Assembly (NCBI GenBank): GCA_961205875.1
Contig: OY540820.1
Span: 930,001-994,000, forward strand
Origin: Sialis fuliginosa
Lineage: Eukaryota; Arthropoda; Insecta; Megaloptera; Sialidae
DNA: 64,000 nucleotides
Direction: 5' to 3'
Shown: positions 24,006 to 36,620 of the stretch, in pieces
How the letters are laid out: every line of letters starts with the position of its first letter
How positions within the stretch are numbered: the stretch's first letter is position 1
The notes under the pieces: model-generated
Told to the model about the DNA's origin: nothing
Database searches by the model: none
Seen by the model: the letters and a program-made list of their open reading frames with translations, nothing else
Made by a program: the position numbers and the translations under genes

Positions 24006-25789
24006 TTATGTATTATACAAAAAGTAGGTTACAATATTAGAATATTAAATAGAATATCAATTATAAATAGAATTAGATTAGATTAATATCACACTTATCT
24101 TATCTAAATATCAATTATTTATAATATGTTTTTATTTGTTTTGTTTTTATTTGTTTATTATTTTGATATTTTAATAGATGGCAATGAAAAAATTTATTTT
24201 CAATTTTTTATCTGTCAAAAAATTATTAAATTAAAACATTATAATCACATAATTCATTTTTTATTTTCAAAACTAATAAATAATTTCAAAAATTATATAA
24301 ATCAAATATTATGTCATTTATTAAGTCCAAAAATTCAATTAACAATATTGTCACATATTTATATACAAATTTAAAACATAAACATACAATCTCGTATTGC
24401 AGATTGTCAATGGGGGCGGTTTCGATACAACCACAAATGTTTAAGTAACAGATTAATTTTACATTAATTAGCTATCTTTTATAATATAGTACTTGCCTAT
24501 TTATTATTATATTTGGTCTTAATGGTTCCATTATTGTCTATATAGTCCTGTTTGAGAACGTAGTGTTTAAAAATTGTATGGACGTGGAGCGTCATTCTGT
24601 ACTGGTACCAAATTATTTGTAAATCAATGGTTCAAACAGCCTGTTTCTTTGAAATTGTAATACATATGCATAACATATCGATCGAAATAATTGCAAAAAT
24701 CATATAACAGCCATAAAAACCTACAGAATAAAATTACTTTTATAATGATAAAATTATGTACTTATATGATTAAAAATAACATTTTATGGATATTAGATTG
24801 ATATTGGATATTGATTTTTCTGTTTATCATCTATCAATGCCTCATATAAATATATTAATAACTCTGAAATTATGTATTACGTACGTGCATTATGTATTAC
24901 GTACCTAGGTATAACTTTTTAAATTATTTATTATATTACCATTTCTTCTAAATTTAATTAAAAACCTTGTATTTGTACCGTTGTTCCGGAGTTTAATCAA
25001 GATTTTTAACACCCGTTTTCTGCCTTCTTATAAAATGTATGTATAGATCGACAAATTACAAAACGTGTTTTCAAACATTGACAGCTGTTTTTAAAATGCA
25101 ACAAACATATTATATTTTTTCAAATTTAGTTACATTTTTTTTTATCTATACGTATACAAATTTGAACTGTATTTGAAATATATATTTTAACAATTACTTG
25201 TATCAATTGATTTTTTTTGGTATTTGTAATTTGTCTTAAAGCCTATTTTATTTTGTATTTTCTACATAATTATTTTTTACAAAATGAACAAATACCTAAA
25301 TTATATATTTTTAATTTTTAACAGGAAATTACATTAACAAACCTATTGTATGTTTTTTAGACATACAAAAATTTGAATTGCATTGGTGATTGGTGTATAT
25401 TAACAATTAACATTATTAATTCAATCGTTTACATGCTTTGGTATTTACGGCATTTGTATTAAATATTAGCTACATATTTAAAATTAATAGAAAATATCAC
25501 TAACGTTAATTATAATCTGAAACTATTTTGACATTTTAAATTTTACTAACTTTGTCTATTTAATCGTGTTTATAACAGTTACAATTGCTTTACAATATTT
25601 TTATAGATACTTTATCTTGTATTTCTAATGTATTTAAAGCATAAAATTAAAAATGGCGACCTGTCAAATTTTTGTCAATAGTCCAAAAAAAAATTGTTTC
25701 CATAACAATGACATTTGAAATTAATTTAGTAGATGAGTTAAAATAGATTAGATGTAACTTTGGGGCAATATTTTCACACCGTTAACATA
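24006..25789. other. AT-rich 5' flank of the Rep/helicase gene
   Basis: The Helitron 5' end (TC on the minus strand) should lie here or further right, but I could not place it because no second copy of this end is in the window. Promoter elements were not identified. The 24,126-24,374 ORF is AT-rich and not called. Confidence 0.3.
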
Positions 25790-26165
25790 TCTTTTTCAAA
25801 AATCAGACACGGGTTCATGGTTGTCAATTAACCAAAGTATTTAAAAAAAATTAAAAAAATCTAATATCGGTTTTCGTTTTGATACTTTTTTACATCAAAA
25901 CTTTTTTTTTCCTTTTTTTTTCATTTTTTTTAAATCTGAAATTTGAACCTTACATTATATCGCCCAAGGAATATAAAAAAAATAATAAAAAAATTGTAGC
26001 TTTTTTTTTTGAAAAATTGGGGGCCCCTTGTCACCCCATTTATGAACTTTTTCAAAAAAGGCCCACTAGTTGTTATTTTTTACCCCCAAGGAATATATAT
26101 ACCAAATTTCAAGGTTCTCCGATGAGTGGAAATGGTCAAAAAAATGATTATCAGTGAGTGAGGAC
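25790..26165 (+). repeat. Interspersed repeat, inverted copy at 44,836-45,210
   Basis: The two copies share ATCAGACACGGGTTCATGG, TATCGCCCAAGGAATATA and GATGAGTGGAAATGGTC. The matching ORFs in both copies (92 and 81 codons) are low-complexity and differ by frameshifts, so no gene is called. Confidence 0.8.
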
Positions 26166-27330
26166 ACTTCGTTATATATAGTAGATAATAGTAATTATTT
26201 TAAATTTATTATTATGTCTGTACTGTCTACTTTAAATAAAATATTTATTAATTGCCTGAGGCGAAGCAGGTGACGGAAGAAACTAAATCGATTACAGCGC
26301 CGAGGGAACTTGTGGCGGGCTTATTTTTAACTGAAAATAGAAAGGTCAATATGATTAACCGCACTATAGTAATAAAGAATTATCTAAAATATATATTTAT
26401 ATATATTGCGATATTTTATTGAAATTATTTGTTTACATACTTCTCATTTCAGCCCGCCAAAGTCGTAAATGCTACTTAGCGCTGTCATCATGTACGCTGC
26501 GAATAGCCTCATTTAATTAATGCTACAATCACTTCGTAATTCCATTGTTTCTCCGTGGCTAAAAGTGAGTCTACAGATACTGGTAGATTAATATTGTGTC
26601 CTGTAGATGTCTTCAAGCAATATCATAGAGAGTACGTGAAAATTATATGTGGTGAAGATCTCTGATGGTTTTACTGTGTTACTCCTATTTTGTGTAAATG
26701 ACTTTTAAAGTTGCCATGATTGTATTGATTATATTTTAATCCTCACATAGCAGATAATGATCAGGATTGGAGATTGAACAATGACAATGTATACATATAG
26801 TCAATGTATGTATAGTGATCAGCATTCATTACGATAACATTTTCTGATTCATTTCTTTTGAAGATTAACGTTTCATATGGTTTCATCTTCTTCCTTTGTC
26901 TTTTAGAGTTACTTTTGCAGATACTGACAGTACCTTCCGACATTTTTTCGATCTATAATCTAAAATTTTAATTATGTTACTTATTGTATGTAGAGAAAAT
27001 TTAAATAAAACACATAAATTAGTGGCTACATACCTTAATTAAACAACAAAGTCTTATTTTACTTAAAATCGCTTAATATCACAAAATATTATAAAAAAAA
27101 CTATGAACTCTATCATATATTAATTTGATATACTATAGACTGACAGCAATTGAGCATGCGGTGTGACGTAGTTCCCTCTCTCCTGTCTCGATTTTGACAA
27201 CCTACTGAGGTAACCTATACATATAATAACCTTGACCTTGGTTTGACATTACGAGGTGGGACGGATCTGATTGGTTGTGTAAACATTTACTTTGCACCAA
27301 TCACGTACCAATAAACGAATATTTGAAATC
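26166..27330. other. Mostly gene-free; one weak exon candidate
   Basis: The minus-strand ORF at 26,761-26,943 begins MSEGTVSICKSNSKRQRKKM and has a possible GTAATG donor after about 37 codons. No partner exon or domain was recognised. At 27,199-27,240 there is a half-palindrome related to 9,861-9,924. Confidence 0.3.
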
Positions 27331-27917
27331 CACATATGTTTTCTGTTTATTGCATAGACATAGAGAATGGACCACGCATCTGACTCGAGAGCAGAGTCGT
27401 GTCAAAAGAAAGAGATGGAAACAGGTTTGGAATATACTTGTCCTTTTTTTAAACAGGAGTGTAACTATTTCATTCTTGGCCCCGAACATTAAAAATATTC
27501 ATAGATATATGTATATAAAGAGGTTGAAAAACAAAAAATAATTAACGTTATAAAAAAAAATTTATTTAAAAAAAAAAACAATTGTTGATTTCTAAATAAT
27601 ATAAGTTTCGAATTTTTTTGTCCCAATTTTAATATCTTGTTCTTTCTTTTTCGTAGCTTAAATTCGTAATGTAACCTAATATCAAAAAAAATATTTAAAA
27701 TTTTGTTAAGTAAATCTTGTATGTTACTTAATATTTTTGGCAGAAAAAATGTTATTTTCCCGGAATATCCGTTCATCTTTTTGAAAATTTCTATCAGATC
27801 AATTGATGTTTTTTTTTTTTAATTTCCTCGATGAAATATGAACCATTATAGTATGTTTATTGTTTATATTATTTACTTTTCTAATAAAAAAATTATTGCA
27901 CAAAAATCACAAGATAT
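27331..27917 (+). repeat. Copies of two dispersed repeats
   Basis: Positions 27,340-27,560 match 4,745-4,975 in inverted orientation. Positions 27,820-27,917 match 610-712. The ORFs at 27,275-27,776 arise from these repeats. Confidence 0.65.
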
Positions 27918-28787
27918 AAGATATTTTAACAAAAATACTTTCATTGTGTTCATATTTTACGTAATTGTAATGTTTTGCCGTGGTAATAAATGAAACACAT
28001 ATGTTATTACTTTACGAACTAAACATTTATTCTTCAATATATATTAACAATATACAATATAATCTGTTGCACGCAGCTCGGACGAGTCCCGAATACTTGC
28101 ATGTACAAAAACAAAAACTCTTATCATTAACATCTATTTTAATTACTATGTACATTAGATTATTAATTTATCTTCCATTAGACTTTATACATATTTACAT
28201 ACATCACATACGTAATAATATGTTGCAAATATACCAACATTTTGCTTAATATCCGTTATTTTCCTATGTATTTTAACCAGAATATGCTCAAGAGAATAGC
28301 CCCCCTGTATCTCAAGGTATAATAAATAATTCTTATTTATATCATAGCTTCAATTTAGAATCTAGAATTAACTCAATTTCCACCTTAATCTCTGAATAAT
28401 GTACAATACAATACATATCTACCTATAAAGCAGTATTAACCATTAACTAGTTCCAACTCAAATATACCTCAGATACACGGGAGTTATCTTATTATAAGCA
28501 AAATAATATAAAAGACAATTAAAAAAGAACCATTATCTATATTAAATATAAACATATATAAATATCAAAATTAAATCCCTAATTAAAGCCCCTTTTCATC
28601 TTAGAACCAAATTGCATGTTGCAATTCAAAATATTAGAAAATAAAAATTACAGCAAAATTTAGACTGGTCTTAGTTAATAAGCATTTTTATACTATTTAT
28701 ATATACATAGTATATAAAAATAATATAATAGTAGTGACGTTAAATATAAATAAAAACAAACTTGTTTTGTTACTTATTATATTTTAG
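27918..28787. repeat. AT-rich segment duplicated near 32.9-33.6 kb
   Basis: Stretches such as ATATGCTCAAGAGAATAGCC and the block around GCAAAATTTAGACTG occur here, at 32,870-33,650, and partly inverted at 29,760-29,900. The 28-34 kb region was therefore built by repeated local copying. There is no gene. Confidence 0.6.
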
Positions 28788-28822
28788 CCTGACGATGATT
28801 CTGTGAATCGAAAGCTTGCGGT
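28788..28822 (+). other. Penelope-like end motif with hammerhead-like core, copy 1
   Basis: CCTGACGATGATTCTGTGAA continues to ATCGAAAGC. CTGACGA and GAAA flank a GATTC/GAATC stem, as in a hammerhead ribozyme, but the expected A-U pair at the start of stem III is missing. It is followed by AAACAAACAAGTTTG. Three more copies lie at 29,659, 33,265 (inverted) and 33,375. Confidence 0.5.
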
Positions 28823-28892
28823 TTCCTCTTCTTTAATAAATTTTGACGTTTAAACAAACAAGTTTGTTTTTATTCATAGTATATAAAATATA

Positions 28893-29534
28893 CAGGGTGA
28901 CCTATTTTAAGTGCACACCTCTGATAACATTTAATGGTGAAATGTTATCAAAAAACTTTTCAGGTAAAAGTTGCACGATTTGGAGGAGGACATAGACGTA
29001 CTTGGCTGATTTTTTTTAGTTTGTGTTTTCAACGCCACATGAAGGTCAACAGCATTTTTTTTTAAATAAGAACCTATATTTTTTATTTAGTAATTGTATT
29101 CTACGTGAAAAAACACGAATCTTTCATTGAAAACTTTTTTTTTGGACAATTTAAACTTCCCAAGATACTCGTATCTAACAAAATAATTCAAGATTTAGAA
29201 CTTTCTATAATTTTTTACTCAGAGATCATCAACTTTAGAGAAAAATCACAAGGTACAAAAAATGTTTATTTTGATCTAGTAAAACTTTTTCAAATTATTT
29301 TTTTTAGTAAAAAAAAAACAAATATTAAAAAAAATCTAAAATAACTTTCCATGTTTTATTTAACTAAAAGAGTTATTTTGTTAGATTTAAAATTTAAGTT
29401 GTTCAAAAAAAAAGTTTTCAATGAATTACGTCTATGCCCCCCTTCAAATCGTGCATCTTTTATCTGAAAAGTTTTTTGATAACATTTCACCATAAAAAGT
29501 TATCAGAGGTGTGCACTTAAAATGGGTCATCCTG
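28893..29534. mobile_element. Mariner-like MITE with about 100-bp inverted ends
   Basis: It runs from CAGGGTGACCTATTTTAAG to the complementary GGTCATCCTG, with TA on both sides (28,891-28,892 and 29,535-29,536). The arms include TGCACACCTCTGATAAC. It was inserted between copies of the Penelope-like motif. The 79-codon ORF at 29,105 is low-complexity. Confidence 0.8.
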
Positions 29535-29658
29535 TATATTTTATATATGATAATATAATAGTAGTGACGTTAAATATAAATAATCTCAATAATATTTATG
29601 TCACATGAATATTATTGAGATAACAACATCGTTCTCAAATTTAAATCTTTATTAATAG

Positions 29659-29693
29659 CCTGACGATGATTCTGTGAATCGAAAGCTTGCGGT
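29659..29693 (+). other. Penelope-like end motif, copy 2
   Basis: Same core as the 28,788 copy, with the following sequence GTTACC instead of GTTTCC and the same downstream AAACAAACAAG block. Confidence 0.5.
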
Positions 29694-29699
29694 TACCTT

Positions 29700-30464
29700 T
29701 TCTTTAATACATTTTTTGACGTTTAAACAAACAAGTTTGTTTTTATTTTATATATGTATATATAAATAGTATAAAAATGTTTATTAACTAAGACCAGTCT
29801 AAATTTTACTGTAATTTCTATTTTCTAATATTTTGATTTGCTTCATGCATTTTGGTTCGAAGATGAAAATGGGCTTTATTTAGAGATTTAATTTTGATAT
29901 TTATATATGTATATATTTGTGATGTAACGAATATTCGCATTCACATTCGCATTCGCGAATATTTGCACATTTTTTAACATTCGCATTCGCAAGAAATAAG
30001 AATAAAGAATTTCGACTTTCAATATCCGCCATTTTGTGAAAATTCAAAATTTTTCAAATCCCTTCCTTCATCCGGAGCATTATGTCATTAGCTAATGATC
30101 CATTATGTTTTTTTTTTATTTCAGATGATCTAGTGACGAGCAGCAGTGATCACGGCAAAACACTTTTTTTTTACCCCTCTCAAATTTGCTGCATCCCACT
30201 TATTTTTAAATATTTTGCTATATAAAAATTACAATGTTTTCTGTAAATACATATCTTTCATGTGGAAAAACATTTGTTATTAATTATTTTAATGCGTGGC
30301 CAAAAAAAAATCTTAAAAAAGAACTTTTTTCGGAAGTCCCAACTGGGTCTGCCCCCTTAAGTTGTAAAGTAGCTGAAGGTATTATTTAAATTATATTAAA
30401 ATACGTATTTCATATACATATCGTGTATATTATAAAATCTAGAAGTAGACGATATAATATATCG
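29700..30464. other. Repeat fragments, no gene
   Basis: Positions 29,935-29,990 repeat ATTCGCATTCGCGAATA-type words, as seen at some hAT ends. Positions 30,362-30,464 begin a block duplicated at 35,546-35,640. Confidence 0.4.
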
Positions 30465-30567
30465 TCCTAACTGTTAGTTGCCATTTAACGCTAATATAGT
30501 ATATAATATATACTATGGTAACTATATAAATGTCAAATTTGTGTTAAATGGCAACTAACAGTTAGGA
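30465..30567. mobile_element. 103-bp palindromic MITE
   Basis: The left end TCCTAACTGTTAGTTGCCAT is complementary to the right end ending AACTAACAGTTAGGA. The surrounding block recurs at 35,546-35,835, where only the right arm remains. Confidence 0.65.
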
Positions 30568-30675
30568 ATATAATTTGGAGTTGTTTAGAACTTATTCTGT
30601 GATAACAAACGTTTCGAATTAATTATCTGTTTGGACCGATATGAATATGAAATATTTATGTTTTCCATACTGTAA

Positions 30676-30817
30676 TGCCGTGTTTAGACCAAAGAAAACA
30701 AAACAGCAACACTACGGTGTTTTAAAACACATCGTATTTAAAAATGCATAGGGTTTATTGCACTTTTGTCAAAAAGACACGATGTTGCTGTTTTGTTTTT
30801 TCGGTCTAAACACGGCA
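30676..30817. mobile_element. PIF/Harbinger-type MITE, TAA target duplication
   Basis: It runs from TGCCGTGTTTAGACC to the complementary GGTCTAAACACGGCA. TAA stands on both sides (30,673-30,675 and 30,818-30,820). It is 142 bp with no coding capacity. A lone end (GTCTAAACACGGC) occurs at about 32,440. Confidence 0.85.
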
Positions 30818-31477
30818 TAAGACAACACATACTCGAAATACCAAAGTGCAAAGAGCTACTTATGTGGAATTGTCTTTATTGTTAACTTATGTTACTATAC
30901 TCTATTTCGTTTAAGAGTTTCCCTGCATTCTTAAATGAAATAGAGTAGGTATAAGTGTTTTTGTTTTTGTCTATGATCTGTTATGTTCTTCCCCTTCTTT
31001 CTCCTTTGCTATTCTATGGGTTTCATTCAATGTAGTTTTAAAACATTTAATTATTCTAGAACAGTTTCTGTTTAAATTTAACTTGCTTAAAAAACACATA
31101 GGTTACCATGGGGTAATTAATTGTTTTAAATCATAGTGAAAACAGTGTATTTTAGATTGATTAAACCATAGGAAATTTAACATTGAGTGAATTAGAAATA
31201 CTTTAGTAGCCTATATATACGTTTTTGTAATACCACCGCGAAACAAACCGATACATTTGAAATTAGTCAATAGTGTTTTATTTTCAACTTTAATAAAGAA
31301 TGAAATACATTAATTGAATTAAATGAAACATCTAGATATAATTATAATAATATTTTTAGAAAGGTATTGAAGTTGAAATACAGCACACTTTTGACTAATT
31401 TAAAATTGATCAGTTTATTTCGATGTGGTATTTAAAAATACATAAATCATCATCATCGATTTATTGGTATAAAGACT

Positions 31478-31684
31478 CTTAAACTAAAATTATACACCTT
31501 AACCACAATAAAACAATGTCACTCGACACGTGTTTCGACTTCACAAGAAGTCCTCATTAAGAGCCTAACAGTTCTAAGTGAGTCTCGAACTGTTAGGCTC
31601 CTGATGAGGACTTCTTGTGATAGTCGAAACACGTGTCGAGTGACATTGTTTTATTGTGGTTAAGGTGTATAATTTTAGTTTAAG
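31478..31684. repeat. 207-bp palindrome with inverted end repeats
   Basis: The outer arms read CTTAAACTAAAATTATACAC and its complement. Each arm carries TCGACACGTGTTTCGAC and its complement. The palindrome contains one intact and one mutated hammerhead-like core in opposite directions, as in inverted Penelope-type ends. Confidence 0.75.
31596..31640 (+). ncRNA. Candidate minimal hammerhead ribozyme
   Basis: CTGATGA (31,601-31,607), a GACT/AGTC stem II (31,609-31,612 with 31,622-31,625), GAAA (31,626-31,629), a two-pair stem III AC/GT around ACGT and GTC ending at 31,637 follow the type I hammerhead order seen in Penelope-like elements and retrozymes. Stem I is short (CTC/GAG). One unpaired G precedes stem II, so activity is uncertain. 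Confidence 0.45.
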
Positions 31685-33204
31685 TGACTAGAATACTTCT
31701 TATTTATCCTATGTTAAATTTTTTATGTCTTTATCAATTTAGAATACACTGTATTTATTATACCTATATACATTAAATATTTTGTACAAAATAATTGTAA
31801 TAAATATATTATGCTCAAGTATACGGTGATTTTAAGAATAGTATGTATTATACATTTTAGACGTAGAGTACGATTAGTCAACAAACTAGTATTAATTAAT
31901 TAATTAAATGTATTTCTTATTTTAAATATACATATACCTACTATATATACCCATATTTTAGCATAGACTGTATAATTATAATATAATTTATACCTACTAT
32001 TAATACTCGTGTATATTACCTATAGATTGATCTACAATTAATTAACATTAACTTATTTATCCTATGTATATTATGTGAATTCCGCTCCGCTTAATAATAT
32101 GGCATTTTGTTTAGGTCCACAGGGAAAAAAGTTACTTGGACTATGAAATCCTTGTTTTATATATAACGAAAACAATATTTTCTTACTATAAGAATTACCT
32201 AAATTCTTAATACTAGGGACTTGAACCTGACCCCGAACCCGAACCGGAAACCCAAAAAAACCCGTATTTATCATTAACCTTTAATATTTTAATATTGTTC
32301 TCCAATAATTAAAAAAAAAGATTATAATTTAATTTGATGATTTACTTTCTTTTTTAATTCTATAACTGAAGAACATTTGATTTTTGCAAAAAAAATCTGA
32401 AAAATAGAAATTTCAATCTTTAAAATGTATTTTTTTTTGTCTAAACACGGCTTTATACATATATAAAACAAGGATTGTCTTGGCCCAAGTTATTTTTTTT
32501 CTTATGTATAAGTAAATGTTTATATATACATATTTACATAATTAGTTAAACTATACTAGATATAATTATAGTTAATTAAGAGGGTTATAATATTGTAAAT
32601 AAATAGTTTATGTCAAATTATGAATTGTTTTAATTTATTGTAAACACTAGACTACTTAAGTATATAATTTATTTTTATTTAAACTAAAAATATACACCTA
32701 TTTTGACATTATAATTATTATATAGCACTTATTTCTGTGATATTTATGCTATACAGTGCAGAAAAACCCTATAACCCTATAGTGTCATTAATCAAAAAAA
32801 TATTCAATTAAATGTTTGTTTATTTATATAAAATATAATAATTTAATAATGTTGCAAAAATATCAACATTTGGCTTTATACCCATCATTTTTCAATATAT
32901 TTTAACGAAAATATGCTCAAAAGAATAGCCCCTCTGTATCTCAAGGTATAAAAAATAACTCGTATTATATCATATAATCTCTCTCTGAATAATATATAAT
33001 ACAATACAAACCTATTAAGCAGTATTAACCAGATTCGAACCATCAAAACCTCGGCAACCACTGCATTCTTAAATCAAATAGAGTATAGTCTCAACTCAAA
33101 TATACCTTAGATACACAAGAGTTATCTTATTATAAGCAAAATTATCCAAAAGTCAATTAAAAAGAACCAGTATCGATATTAAATATATATACATATATAT
33201 ATAA
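31685..33204. other. AT-rich stretch, no gene
   Basis: From 32,870 it is the second copy of the block at 28,250-28,560. The 67-codon minus ORF at 32,071-32,274 has no domain. Nothing else was recognised. Confidence 0.35.
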
Positions 33205-33466
33205 AATAAATAAAAACAAACTTGTTTGTTTAAACGTCAAAAAATTTAATTTAGAAAAGTTAATTGCAAGCTTTCGATTCACAGAATCATCGTCAGGCTA
33301 TTAATAAAGATTTAAAGTCACATAAATATTATTGAGATAACAACATCGTTCTCAAATTTAAATCTTTATTAATAGCCTGACGATGATTCTGTGAATCGAA
33401 AGCTTGCGATTACCTTTTCTTAATTAATTTTTTTGACGTTTAAACAAACAAGTTTGTTTTTATTTA
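33205..33466. repeat. Palindrome of two head-to-head Penelope-like end motifs
   Basis: Copies 3 (33,265-33,298, minus) and 4 (33,375-33,409, plus) of the CTGACGA...GAAA motif face each other, each flanked outward by ACAAACTTGTTTGTTT or its complement. The arms are about 100 bp. Confidence 0.7.
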
Positions 33467-34156
33467 TATTTTACGTCACTACTATTATATTATATACATA
33501 TATAAATATAAAAATATTAAATCCCTAATTAAAACTCCTTTTCATCTTACAATTAGAACCAAATTGCATATTAGAAAATAGAAAATACAGCAAAATTTAG
33601 ACTGCACTTAGTTAATAAGCATTTTTATACTATTTATATATACATATACTTACACTGATAATTAATTTGTAGAAAATAATATCGCAACTTTATAACCTAT
33701 CCGCCATATACCGAGCTAAAACAAAATTAACATACAGTTCAAAATTGTTATTATATATAATTCTAATCAATGTCTAAATCAATTGATAATGTGGCATTCT
33801 CTTTGCCTAAATCAATATTCATAGAAAAAATAATTATATATACATATATTTCTATGTGTCAACAATTATACTAAATTCTAATCGATTTCATTAAACTTTC
33901 AAATAATTAAACTGATGCAGAATTTATTATACCTACTATATAATTCCTTAACTTTTCTCTGTCCACAGATTCTAAATTCCCTGACTTCTAGAGGTTCGGG
34001 GGTGTAAAATTGTAGTTGAGAAGCAAAAAAAAAAAAATGAAAATTGGTAATAAATATAACTGCCTTGAAAAAACACCAGACTTCCCAGAATTTATAATAA
34101 ATTCCCTGACAATTTTTTTTTAATTTTAGTATGCTGTTTCTTGTAATTTTCCAAAT

Positions 34157-35340
34157 AAGTCTCCAAACGCTTATCTAAAAATTCTAAAACCTCTTATGCT
34201 TTCTTGGGGGGGGGGGGCGGGGGGTGGAGGGGTCACACCAAGGTATAGGGGTGTGCCAAACGAAGTAGAAGAGGTTGACATGATATAAAAAGTGACAAGG
34301 ACCAAAAAAAGTTACAGGATGGCGTAATTACTTTTTAGGGATATCAAAAATGAACCGAGAACAAAAAAAGTCATCAAAATTAACAGTGGATGGAAAAATA
34401 ATAAATATTAATTGGGTGATTGTATATGTCTTTGTGAATATCAAAACTAACGAATTTAACACTTTCTAAGGTTATATAAAATTTAGCCCACCGAGACTTT
34501 TATTCGGGAGGGTACAAGGAACAACATACTAAGTTTTTCCAGAATTTATAATAAGTCTCCAAACGCTCATCTAAAAATTCTAAAACCTCTTATGCTTTCT
34601 TGGGGGGGTGGGGGGTGGGGGTGGAGGGGTCACACCAAGGTATAGGGGTGTGCCAAAGGAAGTAGAAGAGGTTGACATGATATAAAAAGTGGCAAGGGCC
34701 AAAAAAAGTTACAGGATGGCGTAATTACTTTTTAGGGATATCAAAAATGAACCGAGAACAAAAAAAGTCATCAATATTAACAGTGGATGGAAAAATAATA
34801 AATATTAATTGGGTGATTGTATAGACGTCTTTGTAAATATCAAAATTAACGAATTTAACACTTTCTAAGGTTATATAAAATTTAGCCCACCGAGACTTTT
34901 ATTCGGGAGGGTACAAGGAACAACATACTAAGTTTTTCCAGAATTTATAATAAGTCTCCAAACGCTCATCTAAAAATTCTAAAACCTCTTATGCTTTCTT
35001 GGAGGGGGGGTCACACCAAGGTATAGGGGTGTGCCAAACGAAGTAGAAGAGGTTGACATGATATAAAAGTGACAAGGGCCAAAAAAAGTTACAGGATGGC
35101 GTAATTACTTTTTAGGGATATCAAAAATGAACCGAGAAAAAAAAAGTCATCAAAATTAACAGTGGATGGAAAAATAATAAATATTAATTGGGTGATTGTA
35201 TATACGTCTTTGTGAATATCAAAACTAACGAATTTAACACTTTCTAAGGTTATATAAAATTTAGCCCACCGAGACTTTTATTCTGGAGGGTACAAGGAAC
35301 AACATACTAAAGTTTTTCCAAAATTTATAATAAATTCGCT
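34157..35340 (+). repeat. Three tandem units of about 396-399 bp with G-runs
   Basis: Units begin AAGTCTCCAAACGC at 34,157, 34,553 and 34,952. Each contains a G-rich tract (for example 12 Gs at 34,206-34,217) before GGTCACACCAAGGTATAGGG. A diverged fourth unit starts at about 36,121. Unit identity is high apart from G-tract length and small indels. Confidence 0.9.
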
Positions 35341-36120
35341 GAATTTTCAAAATTTTAAATAAATTCCCTGACTTTCCCTGACCACTTTAAGTTTCCCTGA
35401 CTTTCCAGAAAGTGGACACCCTGATTAAATATGTTATTTAAAATAAGTTCAGTTTCACACTGTGTTGACACATTCAATTAATATCTGGATATCTATAAAA
35501 AAAATAGTGTGAATATATACATATTAGTCGATATTTGGTGTTAAGTTGTAAAGTATATGAAGGTATTATTAAAATTATATTAAAATACGTATTTCATATA
35601 CATATCGTGTATATTATAAAATCTAAAAGTAGACGATGGCCTAATTTGTATAATGCACTAATATGTTGATGTCTATACTATAGTAACTATATACATTTAT
35701 ACATGTCATATTTGTGTTAAATGGCAACTAACAGTTAGGAAATAATTTGGAGTTGTTTAGAACTTATTCTGTGATAACAAACGTTTCTAATGAATTATCT
35801 GTTTGGACCGATATGAATATGAAATATATTTCACATGTTGCTTCCATTTTTCATTTATATTAATAAATGTACCGATACCTACTCTTGTGACTATACATAT
35901 ATACAGTAGTGTGAATGCGCTTTTAGGGCCTTCTTGGTGCCTGTCTATCTAATTTAAAAATTAAACTAAAATATAAATTATATTTTAAAAAAACTCAATT
36001 ATAAAAATTTGATTCATTAACATTAGATATTATTGTAAAGGACTCCGCACTTTTCTTATGGAAAGGCTTTCTGCCAATTTTTATTTTTTTAATTTTAGTA
36101 TGTTCCTTGTAATTTTCCGA
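35341..36120. other. Segment duplicated from 30.4-30.7 kb
   Basis: Positions 35,546-35,835 match 30,362-30,660 (TATTAAAATACGTATTTCAT, GGCAACTAACAGTTAGGA, GTTTGGACCGATATGAATAT). There is no gene. Confidence 0.6.
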
Positions 36121-36460
36121 ATAAGTCTCCAAATGCTCATCTAAAAATTCTATATTCTTGGGTGGGGGGGGGGGGGGGTCGCACCGGGTGCCAAAGTATA
36201 GGGGTGTACCAAAGGAGGTAGACGAGATTGACGAGGTATAAAAATTGACAAGGACCCAAAAAAGATCTCCACAAGCAGTAGGACAGTGTAATTACTTTTT
36301 AGGGGTCCAAAAGTGAACCAAGAAAAATAAAAATTATCAAAATTAACAGAGGGTGATTATATATATGTACGTCTTATCTTAACCAACGAATTTAACTTTT
36401 TCTAAGGCTATAGAATATTAAGACTTTTATTCGGGAGGGTACAAGGAACAACATACTAAT
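36121..36460 (+). repeat. Diverged fourth unit of the G-rich tandem repeat
   Basis: It starts AAGTCTCCAAATGCTC and keeps the G-run, AGGGTACAAGGAACAACATA and internal order. It is separated from the main array by about 780 bp, so the array was once longer or was broken by insertion. Confidence 0.75.
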
Positions 36461-36620
36461 GTTTTAAAAAAAAAGTAAATGTAAAAATTGTAAATTGTAA
36501 CGGCCTATCTATAACTTATACTTATTGTTACCAAAAAAATCAATATTAATAATTAGAATTATTTCAAACTTCGTCTTTATGATTTTTTTTTCAATACAAA
36601 ATTTTTATATTGAAAAATAT

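Noticed and set aside
27275-27541. 88-codon ORF and its 63-codon relative at 4,784-4,975
   Set aside because: They are the same dispersed repeat, differ by indels and have no domain.
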